Shown: positions 21,688 to 33,610, counted from the first letter of the stretch. The stretch: DNA of 64,000 nucleotides from Phlyctochytrium arcticum (GCA_025602905.1 JAHLKI010000009.1:186001-250000); one strand, 5' to 3'. The notes: a model not told the origin generated them from the sequence alone. Numbers and translations are program-made.

Positions 21688-24600
21688 ATGGACCCACCTA
21701 AAACCAATCCCACTAATAATGCTTCCACTCCGGCGTCTGGCCCGTCCGCCGGGAGCTCTGCGTTTTCGTTCGGCACGTTTGGCTCAACTACCAATCCCGG
21801 AGTGTCATTCGGTACCCAGGGCACCCAGGGCATGACCTTTGGTAGTTCGCCGGTACCAGCTTTCTCATTTGGTACTCCGACCAAGAGCAAGGCAGATCCC
21901 GCGGCGCCTCTTCCAGGAACTCCCAGTACAGGGTCGGCCTTTGGTGACAAGAAATTTGGAGGTTTTCCCACCGCTTTTGGGAGTGCAGGGCAAAGCTCGG
22001 CGAATAATGCACCCAAAGCTTTCGGCTCTACGGGAGATTCTTTTACCTTCGGCGGCGTCAAGACTAATGTCAGCGCTGAGCCCGGCATCACATTTGGCTC
22101 TCCAACAACGCCTACGGCCAAAGATAATCAAAGCTTACCTGCTACACCCGCGGAACCGAAATCATCAACTCTGCCCGGTATTCAATGGGGTATCGCCAGT
22201 AAAACCGCCTCAGAAGGAGGTTCGAAGTTTGGAATGAGCCAGGATTCCAGGCCGATGCCTTCAAAGCCCTTCGATTGGAAGTTACCGAGCGGTATTAGTA
22301 CTGAAGGAGGTTTGAAGTATGGAATGAGCCAGGATTCCAAAGATACCCAGCCGTTATCTTCAAAGCCCTTCGAGTGGAAGTTACCGAGCGGTATTAGTAC
22401 TGAAGGAGGTTTCAAATTTGGAGTCCCCAAGGAGCCCCAAACAACGGAAAGTACATCAGACGCCCCCGCTGTCAAGGTCAGTGAATGGAGAATGAGATGT
22501 AATCCAAAAATGCTAACCATCCAACCCCTCAGCCAAATTTCACGTTCGGCGCACCAATCACTATTCCGACAAACCCCCCGACGTTTAGCAAGACAAGCAG
22601 CAATGAGGGTACCAGCTCTACCCCTAAAGTACCTAGTGCACCTACCACTTTCTCGTTCGGTGCTATGCCCACTCAAATGGGAGCCACTCAACCTGATTCG
22701 CAGAAGGATGGGGCTGAACTTTCCAACGGAACGGATAGGGCGCCCGCCACAGCTCCTCGCAAAATGGCAAAGATTGGTAATCGGTTCAAGAAGAGCGGTA
22801 TGGACCTATCGTCGTCCGCTTCACCATCCCCGCAACCCGGTACACCGATCATTACACCCGCCAATTTGCCTCTTCCACAACCGGCGCCTGCCCCAAAGAA
22901 GCACGCGCCCTTCTCCTTGGGAGACGAACCGGTATGTACATGAGCGTTTGCAGTTTCCATTGAGCAGGAATACTTATCAAAGAATCAGGTCTTTAAGGAG
23001 ATCAAGGTCGATGGGGCGCCGACGTTGAACAAGCAGCTGATTCGCAACCGCGTCAAAGTGCGCGTTCTAAATGATCAGTTTGCGAAGTTTGCCACGTCAG
23101 CTTTGACCTCCGACCCCTTTGCAAACCTGACTGCATCGATGCGCTCTTATTTGGAACAACTCCAAGAAATCGCGGATGATTTCAAGAAATTGCAAGAAGC
23201 TTGTCCACAAGAAGCTTTAGAGACTACTCAGACCACCGCCCAGAAGACCGACTCACAGCCTGCGCCAAAGATGGTCACTGTGCCAAAGTCGAATAAGCTG
23301 AAGCGATCCGGCGAGGACTTGACCAAGGACGATGTTGTTGATGAGGAAGAACCTCGTCACGGTCTACGTAAGCGACGCTCTGCCGAAGGGGCGAGCACAA
23401 AAGATGCTGGGACTTTAAATTTTGGAATTGGCAGCAAGAACAAGCGAGGTGCACAGGATGAAGCTGGAGATGGTGAGCAAAGAGGACCGTCCGGGGGTGG
23501 CAAGCGACGGGCCTCAGATGAGGCTGATGATAACACAACTGCTGCCGATCCCAACAACAGGACAGTTCCAGCCAATTTCTCATTTGGTCAGTCGATGCCT
23601 GGCGCGTCCAGTCTATTCTCGAATGCGACCGGATTTAGTGGACAGCTGGCACCCCCCAAACTATTCCCATCGCAACTTTCACAGCCAAATGTGTCCGCGA
23701 AAGAGAATGCTCCTCCGTCGGCCATGTCGCCATTTGGTGGCTCTGGATTTAGTTTCAGTACCCCCAACAAAAACGCGGCTGGCACCCCACCTACTGCTGC
23801 TGGAACGCCATTTTCGTTTAGCTCATCCAAAACCATTGAGGCTCCCAAGTCAACGGATGCCGAAAAGAGTCATGAAGAAGCTACCCCGCCGGCCAATCCT
23901 CCATTTGAGGGCTTCAATAACGCTTCCAAAAGCTTCAGCTTTGGCTCCCCCACCCCACAGACCACGGCCTCCCCGTTCTCATTCGGCGCTCCGCCTACGA
24001 CTCAATCCGGCTTTGCTAGCTCTTTCGGTGCCGGATCTAGTCCCGCATTCGGAACACCCAGTCTTCAAAAAGCGAAAAGTTCAATCACGTTTGGCGCTGC
24101 CCCCAGCACCCCCTCATTCGGTACCGCGTCTTCCATGAATGCTACCAGTACTCCTTTATTTGGAGCAGCTCTCCCGAAAGTCAGCGAAGAGTCAACTACC
24201 ACAAGTGTAGGCGGTAACTCTGCCTTTGGGATGTCCACTACTTTAAGTCAGTCCCCATTTTCATTTGGAACACCTCTGCCAGCAACGGGAGCAGCATTCC
24301 CAAGTACTATTTCCTCGTTTGGTGCGCCCCCTACCTCCACCCCATCTGCCACTGGATTTGCGAACACCGCAAAAGCAAGTGGAAGCCCAACCAAGACAAA
24401 GCCTACTCTGAGCTCTTTGTCTAGTGGCGCCGCTTTCAAATTTTCCTCACCGGCTGGATCCACCCCGAGTTCCAACGAAGTACCGAAATTTAACTTTTCA
24501 CCGCCAAAGCCAGCCGAGCCGGCCAGCACTGGAACAGCTGAAGATGAGGAGCATGCGAATGATCCACAATTGGGCGACGCCTTGATGACAGGTGCCGGTG

Positions 24601-24941
24601 AAGAAGAAGAAGAAACCCTGAGCAGCGTCCGAGCGGCCCTATACGCTTCGGAGAAACAAGAAGATGGAACCACTGGCTGGGTGAAGAAAGGAGTAGGCCT
24701 TTTGAAGGCTAACCGACACAAAAGTAAGAAAACTTTGCGACTGTTGCTACGGGCTGATGGGTCCGGGCGCGTTTTGCTCAACACAAACATCTACAACGGT
24801 ATGAAGTTTGTTGTTGCCAACAATAACGTCAAGTTCGTGGCCGCCTTGGAGGAAGGACTAAAGTCCATGTCGATCCGGGTGAAAACCGCGGAACAGGCAC
24901 AAGAGTTCATTGAAAGTATTGAGAAGGCGCGAATTGCGTGA
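21688..24941 (+). CDS. FG-repeat nucleoporin with RanBP1 domain (Nup2/NUP50 type)
   Basis: Exons 21688-22476, 22533-22931 and 22989-24941 give 1046 residues. This nuclear-basket type of nucleoporin helps importin recycling by binding Ran and importin alpha. Many FG dipeptides in FGxPS-like settings (AFSFGTFGS, FTFGGVK, SSFGAG) fill both halves. Two near-identical segments occur at about residues 195-260 (GGxKFGMSQDS then PLSSKPFEWKLPSGIST). A charged middle region holds KRR-type nuclear localisation stretches (KKRSG..., LRKRRSAEGA). The C-terminal 110 residues form a RanBP1 domain (VRAALYASE, GWVKKGVGLLKAN, LLLRADGSGRVLLNTNIY, AEQAQEFIESIEKA). It starts downstream of the pyrimidine-rich tract. 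Confidence 0.9.
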
Positions 24942-25187
24942 ACCTGACCTGTGAGTGTCATTATTGAAAAGATTTGCTTTTTTTTAGTTTGTCTTCTATT
25001 CCAGAATGTGATAGCACATCCATAAACCATATTTACACAAGTATGCTCAAACAAAGATATTTACAAAATATACACTGCATTGTGAACTTCCTCTACAGTC
25101 TGCTGCCCCTACTGTTACTACTGCTACTACTACTACTAGAATAGTAGGACCTAGACTAGAAGAATCGACAATGGTGGAGCAGCTCAC

Positions 25188-26273
25188 TCATGGGTTGACT
25201 TGCTCCTTTACCCAAGAACCATCTTTCAGCATCTCATACACAACTCGTTGTGGCGGACCAACAGCGGATGCGGGACTAACATGGTCAACCCGCATCACCT
25301 TGAATACCAGTATACTGAAAGCGTCCAATGCACTGTTGTGCACGCATCGCAATTCTTGCTCCTTGGTCAAGGTCGCATCCCCGTTGCTTGGGGTTGCCGT
25401 GCCCCCACCACTGTACAGGCCAGACAAGACGTTCATGACACCGCCCCCAACACCCGCTCGCTTTTCGGATGCAGGACCCTCGTCCATTGCTTCCAATCGA
25501 GTATATGTATATCCTGGATTGACCAACGGCATGGCAGAGATCCGGACCGAGTTTGTGCGGTAGACGGACGACCCTTCTCGAGGGGTTTGTGATTCGCCCG
25601 TCCCTGGCCATGTGAATGAAGCGCGGAAGCTTGGAGACAGTCTTTTCCATTGTCGTAGCCGCTCCCGTTCCCAGAATTCCTCTGGTGGCAGATCAGATGA
25701 ACCAATGGAGACTCGGCGTGGCGGGGCTGTTTGTTGAACGAACACAGTAAGTCACCCCGATTCACTGGCATGACCTGGGTAAAGAAACAAGCACGTACCT
25801 CCAAAGCGATGTGACATAGTCGGTGCTGCTGCCATGTACAGCTTTCCAGTCAATGTGAATGTCTCGCCCGTTTTAGGCATCAACCTGCACAATTAATGGA
25901 AGTCAGGCATGTTTCAAACACTTTTTTTAAATAAAAAATGTGAACTGACCAGAAAATCTCGTGGGTTTGAGAGCTTTTGATGACTCCCATGAGCTCGATA
26001 TTCCGAGTACTTCCCGTGAACAAGAGGACTTTGGGGTCGGCAAGTAAGAAATCTTGGAATACTATCCTTTGGATTTTGGGCTCGCCACTGCTCTTGGTAG
26101 AGGCCATTTGAACGTAAACTAGAAATTTCGAATGAGACAAGGGTTCCTTCACGGCTGGCATATGAAGTCCTACCTGGGTCATTTTTGACAATGTCATAAT
26201 TCTTTTTGAATGCCCGAACAAGGACAGGATTCCAGCTCGGCGCGTCAGCCTGGGAAGAACCAATCATGACCAT
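25188..26273 (-). CDS. pyridoxamine-phosphate-oxidase-like FMN protein (Alr4036 family)
   Basis: Four exons. The first (from 26273) encodes SWNPVLVRAFKKNYDIV. After a short intron comes VYVQMASTKSSGEPKIQRIVFQDFL and LLFTGSTRNIELMGVIKSSQTHEIFW. The third starts LMPKTGETFTLTGKLYM. The last starts APPRRVSIGSSD and contains the family motif WERERLRQWKRLSPSFRASFTWPGTGE. This split-barrel fold binds FMN; the reaction of the Alr4036 group is not established as far as I know, so no substrate is given. The C-terminal half carries an extra segment (MNVLSGLYSGGG to LTKEQELR) before FSILVFKVMRVDHV. The upstream 26290-26840 region shows no supported gene. Confidence 0.75.
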
Positions 26274-26289
26274 GGGGTATTGAATAACT

Positions 26290-26840
26290 GCAGCAATCGC
26301 TTGGTAAGTGAGGTTCGGAATGCTTTTTGAAGTTGAGAGTAATGGCTGTTACGAGTATGCGTTACCCAGGCGTTACCAGCTCAGAAATTTATGGGCACAT
26401 TCTGTTCCTTTGCTCAAGGCGGAAAAGACGCTTCTTTTCCACGCGCCACAGAGAGGGAGGCATCAATACAAGCCGTGGACATTATTGTCGCCGCCAAGAC
26501 CTTGTCGGCGGTGGATAGTACATGTGTCGGAGAGTTGTAAAGAGCCTTCATGACCGCTTGGAACGGGTGTTGCCAGCTCATGTTCAACATCGTGAAGTCG
26601 CCAGGAATCGCTGAGGAATCGAGGCTATTCTCGCTTCTATTTTGGAGCTGCACAGGAATATGTAGTGGCCGGGCAGCAGTAAGAGTAGAACCATTTTATT
26701 TAATGAATGCGTGTTATGCTAGGTACAATTGCGAAATTTACAATTAACAACTCCAAAAAGGTTTCGCTTCAGATGCTAAGTGATGGGTGGGTGTTTTACA
26801 CGAATGCCAACAATGGGAAGAGGGAAGAAAATAACTATGC
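26290..26840 (+). other. intergenic, no gene seen
   Basis: About 550 bp between the FMN-protein start and the 3' end of the triple-repeat secreted gene. A minus-strand frame at 26653-26414 has no recognised similarity or splice context. Confidence 0.4.
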
Positions 26841-26849
26841 TAGCTCGGA

Positions 26850-27800
26850 TCAAAAGGCGATGGGGGCAACGTAAGAGACCGAGGGCAGCTGAAGAAGATC
26901 GTCGACGATGTCGTTGTGCATGACAACAATCATTGTAGTTTGGCCATCCGTGGCAATCTTCTCGCAGATACGACCTTCAACGGGAGCATTCAAGATGGCG
27001 ACACGGACGAATTCGATATCCTCCAAGGTGAGGGAAATGTCAGACTTGAAGCCAATTTCAAAGTCGCCGAGGCCGGCCGCGCGGACGTCTCGGCTGTTGC
27101 ACATGTTGGTGACGGGCAGAAGTGTTGTCGGGACATCTTCTTCACGGCGAGCAATACCACTGGCGATGGGAACGACGTACGAAACCGAGGGGTTCTTGCG
27201 CAACTTGTTGACCATGTTCTTGTGCATTACGACATTCATGATGGTCTGACTTTCTGAGGCGTATTCATCGCAAACGCGGCCTCCGGACGGAGCAGTGGTG
27301 ACGGCGTTGCGAACAGTCTTGACGTCGCCCGAGTCGAGAGAAATGCCGACCTTGAAACCTATCATGAAGTCGACCAATCCAGGTGCCCTGACATCCTTGG
27401 TATCGCACATGTTGGTGGTGGGAAGGAGTGGCGCTGGAACGGTCTCATCCCGGCGGCTCATGCTGTTGATGGGGACGACATAGGACACGGCAGGTAAGAG
27501 ACGAAGGTTGTTCAGAAGATCTTTGTGCATGACCACGTTCATGTGAGTTTCTTCGTCTGAGATGAACTCCTCGCAGACGCGGCCTGCCACAGGGGCTGTT
27601 GCAATGGCATTGCGAACGGTCTGTAGATCTTGAGCGCTGAGTGAGACGTCAGATTTGAAGCCGATGAGGAAGTCGTTGAGCTCTGGGGTCCTAATATCGG
27701 TGCTGCCGCATATTGTTGTGATGGGCAGAAGCGGGGCAGTGGAAGCAAGGCCAGAAAGTGCGGCTACAGCGGCGGCGACGGCGAACTTGGTGAAGTGCAT
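26850..27800 (-). CDS. secreted protein of three tandem two-cysteine domains
   Basis: A 316-residue intronless protein with a clear signal peptide (MHFTKFAVAAAVAALSG, cleavage near STA). Three homologous domains of about 100 residues follow, each beginning PLLPxTxxC (TLLP in the third), with DFxIGFK, VRxAIxxAP, GRxCxE, MxVVMHxD and ending LPxVSYVxPI. Each domain has two main cysteines, likely one disulfide. The first two junctions carry dibasic motifs (SMSRRDETVP and GIARREEDVP) suited to Kex2-type cleavage, so the product may be released as three peptides. The fold resembles the small alpha/beta inhibitor-I9 prodomain pattern, but that is only a guess. It has a TATA box and direct repeats upstream. 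Not recognised as a named family. Confidence 0.85.
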   Translation of the reverse strand: MHFTKFAVAAAVAALSGLASTAPLLPITTICGSTDIRTPELNDFLIGFKSDVSLSAQDLQTVRNAIATAPVAGRVCEEFISDEETHMNVVMHKDLLNNLRLLPAVSYVVPINSMSRRDETVPAPLLPTTNMCDTKDVRAPGLVDFMIGFKVGISLDSGDVKTVRNAVTTAPSGGRVCDEYASESQTIMNVVMHKNMVNKLRKNPSVSYVVPIASGIARREEDVPTTLLPVTNMCNSRDVRAAGLGDFEIGFKSDISLTLEDIEFVRVAILNAPVEGRICEKIATDGQTTMIVVMHNDIVDDLLQLPSVSYVAPIAF

Positions 27801-27907
27801 GATGGTTGAGGAAGGTCTTTGGTATGAGGATTGGGAGATGAGGTGGAAGAGATGAAGTGAGTGCAGGGTGTGATGAGAAGTGCTGGATTTCCGCGGGTGA
27901 TGTCCAT

Positions 27908-27916
27908 CCTTTTATA
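27908..27916 (-). promoter_or_regulatory. TATA box of the triple-repeat secreted gene
   Basis: TATAAAAGG on the minus strand, about 108 bases upstream of the ATG at 27800. Confidence 0.7.
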
Positions 27917-27962
27917 CTTTTGCTTGTCGGGCTCGCAACACTATAGACATCCGACTTGCAGA

Positions 27963-28112
27963 GTTTTTGCCCCGCCGTTGTCCGCGAGAAAAAAAAGGAT
28001 TTTCATTTACCTGCTCATGTTTCTGTGCCTCCGTTTATAGTGACTTGACAAGTTTTCCCCCGCCGTTGTCCGCGAGAGAGAAAAAAAGGGTTTTCATTTA
28101 CCAGTTCATGTT
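27963..28112. repeat. promoter direct repeat, 89-bp period
   Basis: Two copies (from 27963 and 28052) share CCCGCCGTTGTCCGCGAG, an A-run, then GGATTTTCATTTACC / GGGTTTTCATTTACC and a TTCATG/CTCATG element. Located upstream of the secreted gene's TATA box; may be a duplicated regulatory module. Confidence 0.75.
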
Positions 28113-28726
28113 CCTGGATATGGATAACCGTTCATAATGACGGCTCGTTTTCGGGATTTTTTGATGATGTAGAATTCTCCCCTGGCGGGAATCCCCCAAA
28201 GGAAAAATCGGACTGTTGCCGAGCGGAAATGGACTGACATTTTCCAGTTTTGTTGTTCAAATAGTTCATAACTCAGGGACGACCGTTGCTACACATTTGG
28301 GGTCTCAAGGACTGTCATGTTAGTAAAGACCTTGTGAAAAATCTGCCATTTTTTGTGTTCTCCACATGCGGATTTGTCCACAGAGAGCGGCGGGGTCGCC
28401 TCGGTCCACCAAATCCCCCAAATCCACTTTCCTGTTGTTTGCCCTGGCAATGGCTGGCATGCCAGCTATCCACTTTTTTCTGGGTCGGGTAAGTCCGGGG
28501 GTAAGTGGGGTAAGTTCCCAGCCGGAAAAAGTCGGCACGGCTCAGAGAATCCGCATTCGACTTCCATCAATTGTTCCGACTCGATCCACATCGATTGACA
28601 GATCGATTGCGTCCCGATTGCAAGGATTGCTTCCCAAGGTCCAGGCGATTTCGAACAGCAAAAGACGGCTAGAACACTTTTCGCTACTTTCCATACTCTT
28701 TCTTCCAGTCACTTACGAACCCTGCA

Positions 28727-30880
28727 ATGGCTCCTCTTTCTCGCCGTGTTCACCCCGCCCATTTGGATGGTATGTATGCTTGGAAAATCGCTGGAAATGA
28801 CAGGTCTAACATTTGAAGCCTGCAGCGCTTTCCGGCGACATCTTGCGAACCAAACTGGTATGCACCATCGGTCCTGGTATGTACATGATGTTGCAGAGTG
28901 TCATTGAAGTGTTTGCTAACCATACCCTCTCGCTGTAGCATCCAATACCATTGAGCGCTTGGGAACTATGATTGAATCCGGCATGAACGTTGCGCGTTTG
29001 AACTTGAGCCACTGCACCCATGAGTTTGCGAGCAACGTTATCCGAGACATCCGAAGTTATTTGCAAACGAGCGGCAGCTCGGCGGAGGTCGCCATATGGC
29101 TCGACATCAATGGTCCCAAAGTCCGGTAAGAACTCCACGCGGGTCCCTAGGTAATTCCTGTCCTGACTCTCCCCCCATCGATAGGAGCGGCAAGCTGGCG
29201 AATGGCGAGCCTGTGAACTTGACTACCGGAGACGAATTCTACTTCGTCAACGATCCCGACATGATTGGTGACGGAACCAAGGTATCCACAAGTTATACCA
29301 AGGAGCTTGTGAAGGTTGGCGACAAGATCTACGTCGATGATGGACTATTGTCCTTCACGGTTATTGAGCGTCTGGAGGCCTCTATCCGCTGTAAGGTTGA
29401 CAACACCGGTGTGTGCTCGTAAAATGGTATGACCAATCACCGAAATACTTAACGCGTGCACACAGGACTTTTGGGAGAGAACAAGGGAATAAATTTCCCA
29501 AGTCATATCATTGAGGACCTTCCCGCCGTCAGTGAGAAAGACAAGGAAGACGTGTCCTTTGCCCTGAACCAAGAAGTTGATTTCATTTCCGTATCTTGCA
29601 TCCGAAATATTGAGGACGTCGAGGAAGTTCGGTCAGTAAAGCACTTCGTTGCTTGTTCACAAGTACAAGGATTCTGACTGGAATACTACAGACTTCTTCT
29701 CGGCAACCACAAAGTCAAGCTTCTCGCCAAGATTGAAAACAAACGTGGTATGGATAACTTTGAAAGTATCTTGAAAATGGCCGATGGTATTGTTATCGAT
29801 CGTGGATACTTGGGAGCTGAGGTCGACGTTGAGCTGGTCACGATCGCCCAGAAGAAGATGATTAGCATGGTGCGTAGTATCGTACCCTTTGTCTATCTCG
29901 TCAGCAGTCATTAAAGGCTTTGCACAGGCAAACGTTGCTGGAAAGCCCATTCTCGTGGCTAACCAAATGTTGGAGTCCATGCGGACCAACCCAAGACCTG
30001 CTCGGTAAGTATCTGCTGACGGTCGTAAGATTATCAACACCTAAAACTAACTGGCGTATAGGTCCGAAGCTGCTGGTAACGTTTCTGATTGTTTGTTTGT
30101 CCCTCATCGTCCCTTGTTTCTCATCCGAGTTGCTTCTTGCTGGTGTTACTTTTAGATGTGGTATGTACAACATGCCTTGCAGCTGATTATTTGCCAGCTT
30201 CTAACATTGTTCTCCGAATTAGGCCAACGCGGTTATGGATGGTGTTGACGGTTTGGTTCTCTCAGGAGAAACTGCCATTGGTACGCAGATTGGCTCTCTG
30301 GGCTTCTATGGAACAGTCATTGAACGTGGTGCTTGATTTTAGGGGAATACGTCCTTGAGTCTATCACTGCCATGCGTCGAATCGCCTATCAGGCAGAGAA
30401 GAACACGAACTACTTGGAATACCAAGTCAAAACCATGCGAAGTGTTCCCAAGCCTCTTCCTGTCTCGGAGAGTATCGCATCTTCCGCTGTACTTTCAGCA
30501 CGTCAATGCGATGCTGCCATCATCGTGTGCATTACCGAGTTGGGAGGCACTGCCCGTCTTGTCGCAAAGTATCGCCCTCAAATCCCTGTCGTTGCCGCCA
30601 CCCTTATCCCCAAAACTGCTCGCCAACTGAATGTCAACTTTGGTTTGGTTCCTTATTATCACACAGGCTCAGCAGAGACTGTTATCGAAAGCACCCTTCG
30701 TGAGTTGTTTCTACACTACACTGATAGATCATGAAGTTTAATGTATCGTTTGTAGGATATGCCGTGGAACTCGGCCTGTGCCAGCCTGGACAGGTCGCAG
30801 TCTTGACATCTGGGCAGCACATTGGTTTCTTGGAAGGCACAACGACAAGGATGCAGCTTATGCAGATTCCATCTTTCTAA
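28727..30880 (+). CDS. pyruvate kinase paralogue with altered active site
   Basis: Twelve exons join in frame to 494 residues, the usual length: 28727-28769, 28826-28876, 28939-29125, 29185-29408, 29466-29631, 29692-29869, 29928-30004, 30062-30075, 30156-30160, 30223-30280, 30343-30699 and 30756-30880. Family blocks are clear: RTKLVCTIGPAS, MNVARLNLSH, LDINGPKVRSG, the B domain, LLAKIEN, GLVLSGETAIGEY. However, the metal-binding ARGDLG motif reads DRGYLG (Asp to Tyr), the catalytic Thr of ATQMLESM is Asn (ANQMLESM), LDTKGP is LDINGP, and the C-terminal effector loop differs. Lys of AKIEN and its Glu remain. I infer strongly reduced or absent classic activity; it could be a regulatory paralogue. 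Confidence 0.93.
30062..30075 (+). other. 14-nt exon of the pyruvate kinase paralogue
   Basis: Flanked by CGTATAG before and GTAACG after; encodes the residues SEAA across phase-1 and phase-2 splice sites. Confidence 0.8.
30156..30160 (+). other. 5-nt micro-exon of the pyruvate kinase paralogue
   Basis: ATGTG between TTACTTTTAG and GTATGTAC. With neighbours it gives SEAA-DV-ANAVMDG, restoring the conserved SDVANAV block; without it the frame is lost. Confidence 0.85.
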
Positions 30881-31019
30881 AGTCATAATTTTTGGATTAA
30901 TCGATTCTGCCATTTGGGTCCTTTCAACAGGTGGCCTGAATTTCTGTACAATATACGGTTTACAAAACATCCTCGCGCAGAAAAAGATAATCGATGAAAG
31001 TGATGTAGATTCATACCGA

Positions 31020-33610
31020 CTAATCTATCTTTACATTGCGATATATACGCCGCACAAACCGCTCGGCGGCCAAATGGCCGACAGTTCCCAGCATGATAAA
31101 CAGCCCGAAACAAATTAGTGCGGTGTAACCGAAATACCAAGTAGTTTGGAAGTACCCATACATCCTAAAGGTGGAAAAATTTGAGACATGTGTACCGCAA
31201 ATTGCGGAGAACGTGAATGCAAACCTTGTCCGGAAGACGAAGTAATATATGGAGTAGAGGAAGACGTAGACGGCTGTAAACCCGCCAGACATGAAAGACG
31301 TCCAATGCCAGCGGTGGTCTTCCGCGTTCAAAAGCAAATCTTTTCGATCAAGCAACACAAGTCAGATTCCTGAATCGCCGACGTTTGTAGTTAAAGGACT
31401 TACATGTGGCCACCGTTGAAACACAAGCGGTTACCACCACGAGCATGACAAAGACAAGCTTTTAGCGGATAGTCAGATGGGAGTCTGTGGCCAACAAATT
31501 ATCGCTACTCACCAGAAGAAAGCCATACACGTAGTAGATTTTGACCGACCAGAACGACTATGTAAAAAGATCAGCCATCATATAGCGCTCAAGTTCCAAC
31601 AACCCTCTCAAACCTGAAAAATGAAGTAGATCTCGATAAAGATGGATCCGAATGGAAAGAGGCCGGCGATTGCCACAAGCGTCAATGGCTCGACGTACCT
31701 TGAGGTTTCATAATCAGCAAAGGAAATAGATGGGGGTACTTAAGAAGTCATGGGCACTCACCAGACTTTGTCAGGGATGGGTCTTGGAATAGGATTCACG
31801 CGGCACGGAAACTCTCGCGTCTTGGTAAAGTTTCGTCCAACAATGTATCCCATCAAAGTTAATGGGAAAATAACAAAGATCCAAATAGCCGCTATAGCAA
31901 CCTACGCAAGACGGCTCAATATCATCGGACGAGTCGAACTGTTTCCGGTCATAACGCACCATTGTGCCGAATGAGATAGCCCTCGTCGAAATGATTGATA
32001 TTGCGGCAAAGTTCACAATGATGGCCAAGGCACAAACTGACCCTGGCCACAACGTTGCGGTAAGCAGCATGGTTTGTACCCATCGCTTGCCTCCATATTT
32101 GTCAAAGAACGATCCACTGACATATCCACTCAGTGTCGATGTGAGCGCGTAAATGAAGATCGCGGCTGTAAGCATGGTCGATCTCCTAGAAGGTGTGCGA
32201 GTTTGTGTGAATTTCGGGTAAGTTGTGCTGGGCGACCAAAAAGGACCCACTCGAGGTATAGATCCGCTGCAATGGTGTACAGAATGAGACACATCCCCAA
32301 CCCAAACAGCTGAATACCGGTCCCAACACATGCCGAAAGAACAGACAGGCGCGTCGGTGATCGAAAGACATCACCGTGAACCAACTTCCAGCCATACTCG
32401 TCGCCTAGATCTCGATCCTGAAGAAAAATTGCGGAATTTAAAAAAATAGACGTGCTATAAAGGTTTCGTGAACAACGAACCAGATCCAATAGCCCTTCTT
32501 CCTTGTCGTATCGGGCGTAATCACGTCGCAAGGTGCGATAGAGAATAATTGCAACCAAACCAGCGAGAAACAAAACCATCAAGAACGAGTTTAGGATTGA
32601 TAGCCAATGTATCTACCAATTTCGATTATCGACATTATTCATAGATTGTCCACCACCGTTAATGGACATACCCTGTACTCGGAGAACTCCTGGTCTAGAT
32701 AACGGTTGAAGCGTTGTGCAAAGGGAACTTCGGACTCTTTAAAAGTCACAGAGTACGTGAACTTGACGGACAATGTGCTTGCAGAATCAACATCGTTCGG
32801 TAAGGCTATTTTGTTTCCGGGGGTTGAGCTGAACTCGACAATCTTTTTACTTATCCGTCAGCCAAATAGATTAATCCATTCAAAAGACCTGCATGCTCAC
32901 CTGGTCCCCATTGTAGCTTATGGCAATATCACGATGCGTGTACAGGTGCATGATGTCGTTATCCCATGCACCGATGAATTCTGCCGACATCTGTCAGAAG
33001 GGATCGGGGGGTCTTTCGCTGACGGAACCTACCCCACTGTGGCAAGTCATCCAAGAACATTTGCAGCCAGTACTTTTTGCTGATCGCATACCGAAAAATG
33101 TTGATTTCATCGGCATTTAGTTCTTTGGTGCACATCGTTGTGGTTTTCTTGTTGACTTTTAGGATTTCGTATCAGAACCTTCGTTTGTGGGCCTCAGCTG
33201 GATATCCATTAGCGTACCTCCAAACTCAATATTCAGTCCAGCGTTCACAAGCTGCACTCCCATAAGCGCCTCTCCAAGAGACTCATGATGGTGGTGCACT
33301 TCCGCGTTCCCGCGACAGAATGGCAAGGACAAAAATTCGTAAGTTTCTTGTAGGTTGTCGTAGGGCCTATGCAGAGGGTCGATCATTCAGAACACTTTCC
33401 GCGCAACATGACCACATGATACCCACCCGACACTGTTCATCCAAAGAACAACCTCTTCTTTTGGCGCATACTGTTTCGAAGATCACCAGTCAGTAGGAAC
33501 CAGGGATTCTCAAGATCCTGTCAACATACCACATGAGAATGCTCATCGGCGCGAACTGAGCCTACAAGGAGCAAGCAGCCCGCAAGGATGGAACGCCAAG
33601 ACCCGCCCAT
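31020..33610 (-). CDS. nonaspanin TM9SF family membrane protein
   Basis: Multi-exon gene for a nine-TM Golgi/endosome protein. Exon 1 starts at 33610 (MGGSWRSILAGCLLLVGSVRA signal peptide). Next come YAPKEEVVLWMNSVG and ETYEFLSLPFCRGN, typical of the lumenal domain. The membrane part includes FLMVLFLAGLVAIILYRTLRRDYARYD, DEYGWKLVHGDVFR, LTAAIFIYALTSTLSGYVSGSFFDKYGG, FPLTLMGYIVGRNF and WSFWSVKIYY-like exons. The last exon ends DHRWHWTSFMSGGFTAVYVFLYSIYYF...FVRRIYRNVKID, with the KxD/E C-terminal COPI-type signal seen in the family. Many introns of 50-70 nt. Divergent from the Caprin-like gene (210 bp) and convergent with the pyruvate kinase paralogue. Confidence 0.93.

Noticed and set aside
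23422..24138. 238-residue frame overlapping the nucleoporin
   Set aside because: Shadow of the FG-repeat frame; composition follows from the real gene.
26414..26653. 79-residue minus-strand frame
   Set aside because: No similarity, no partner exons found.
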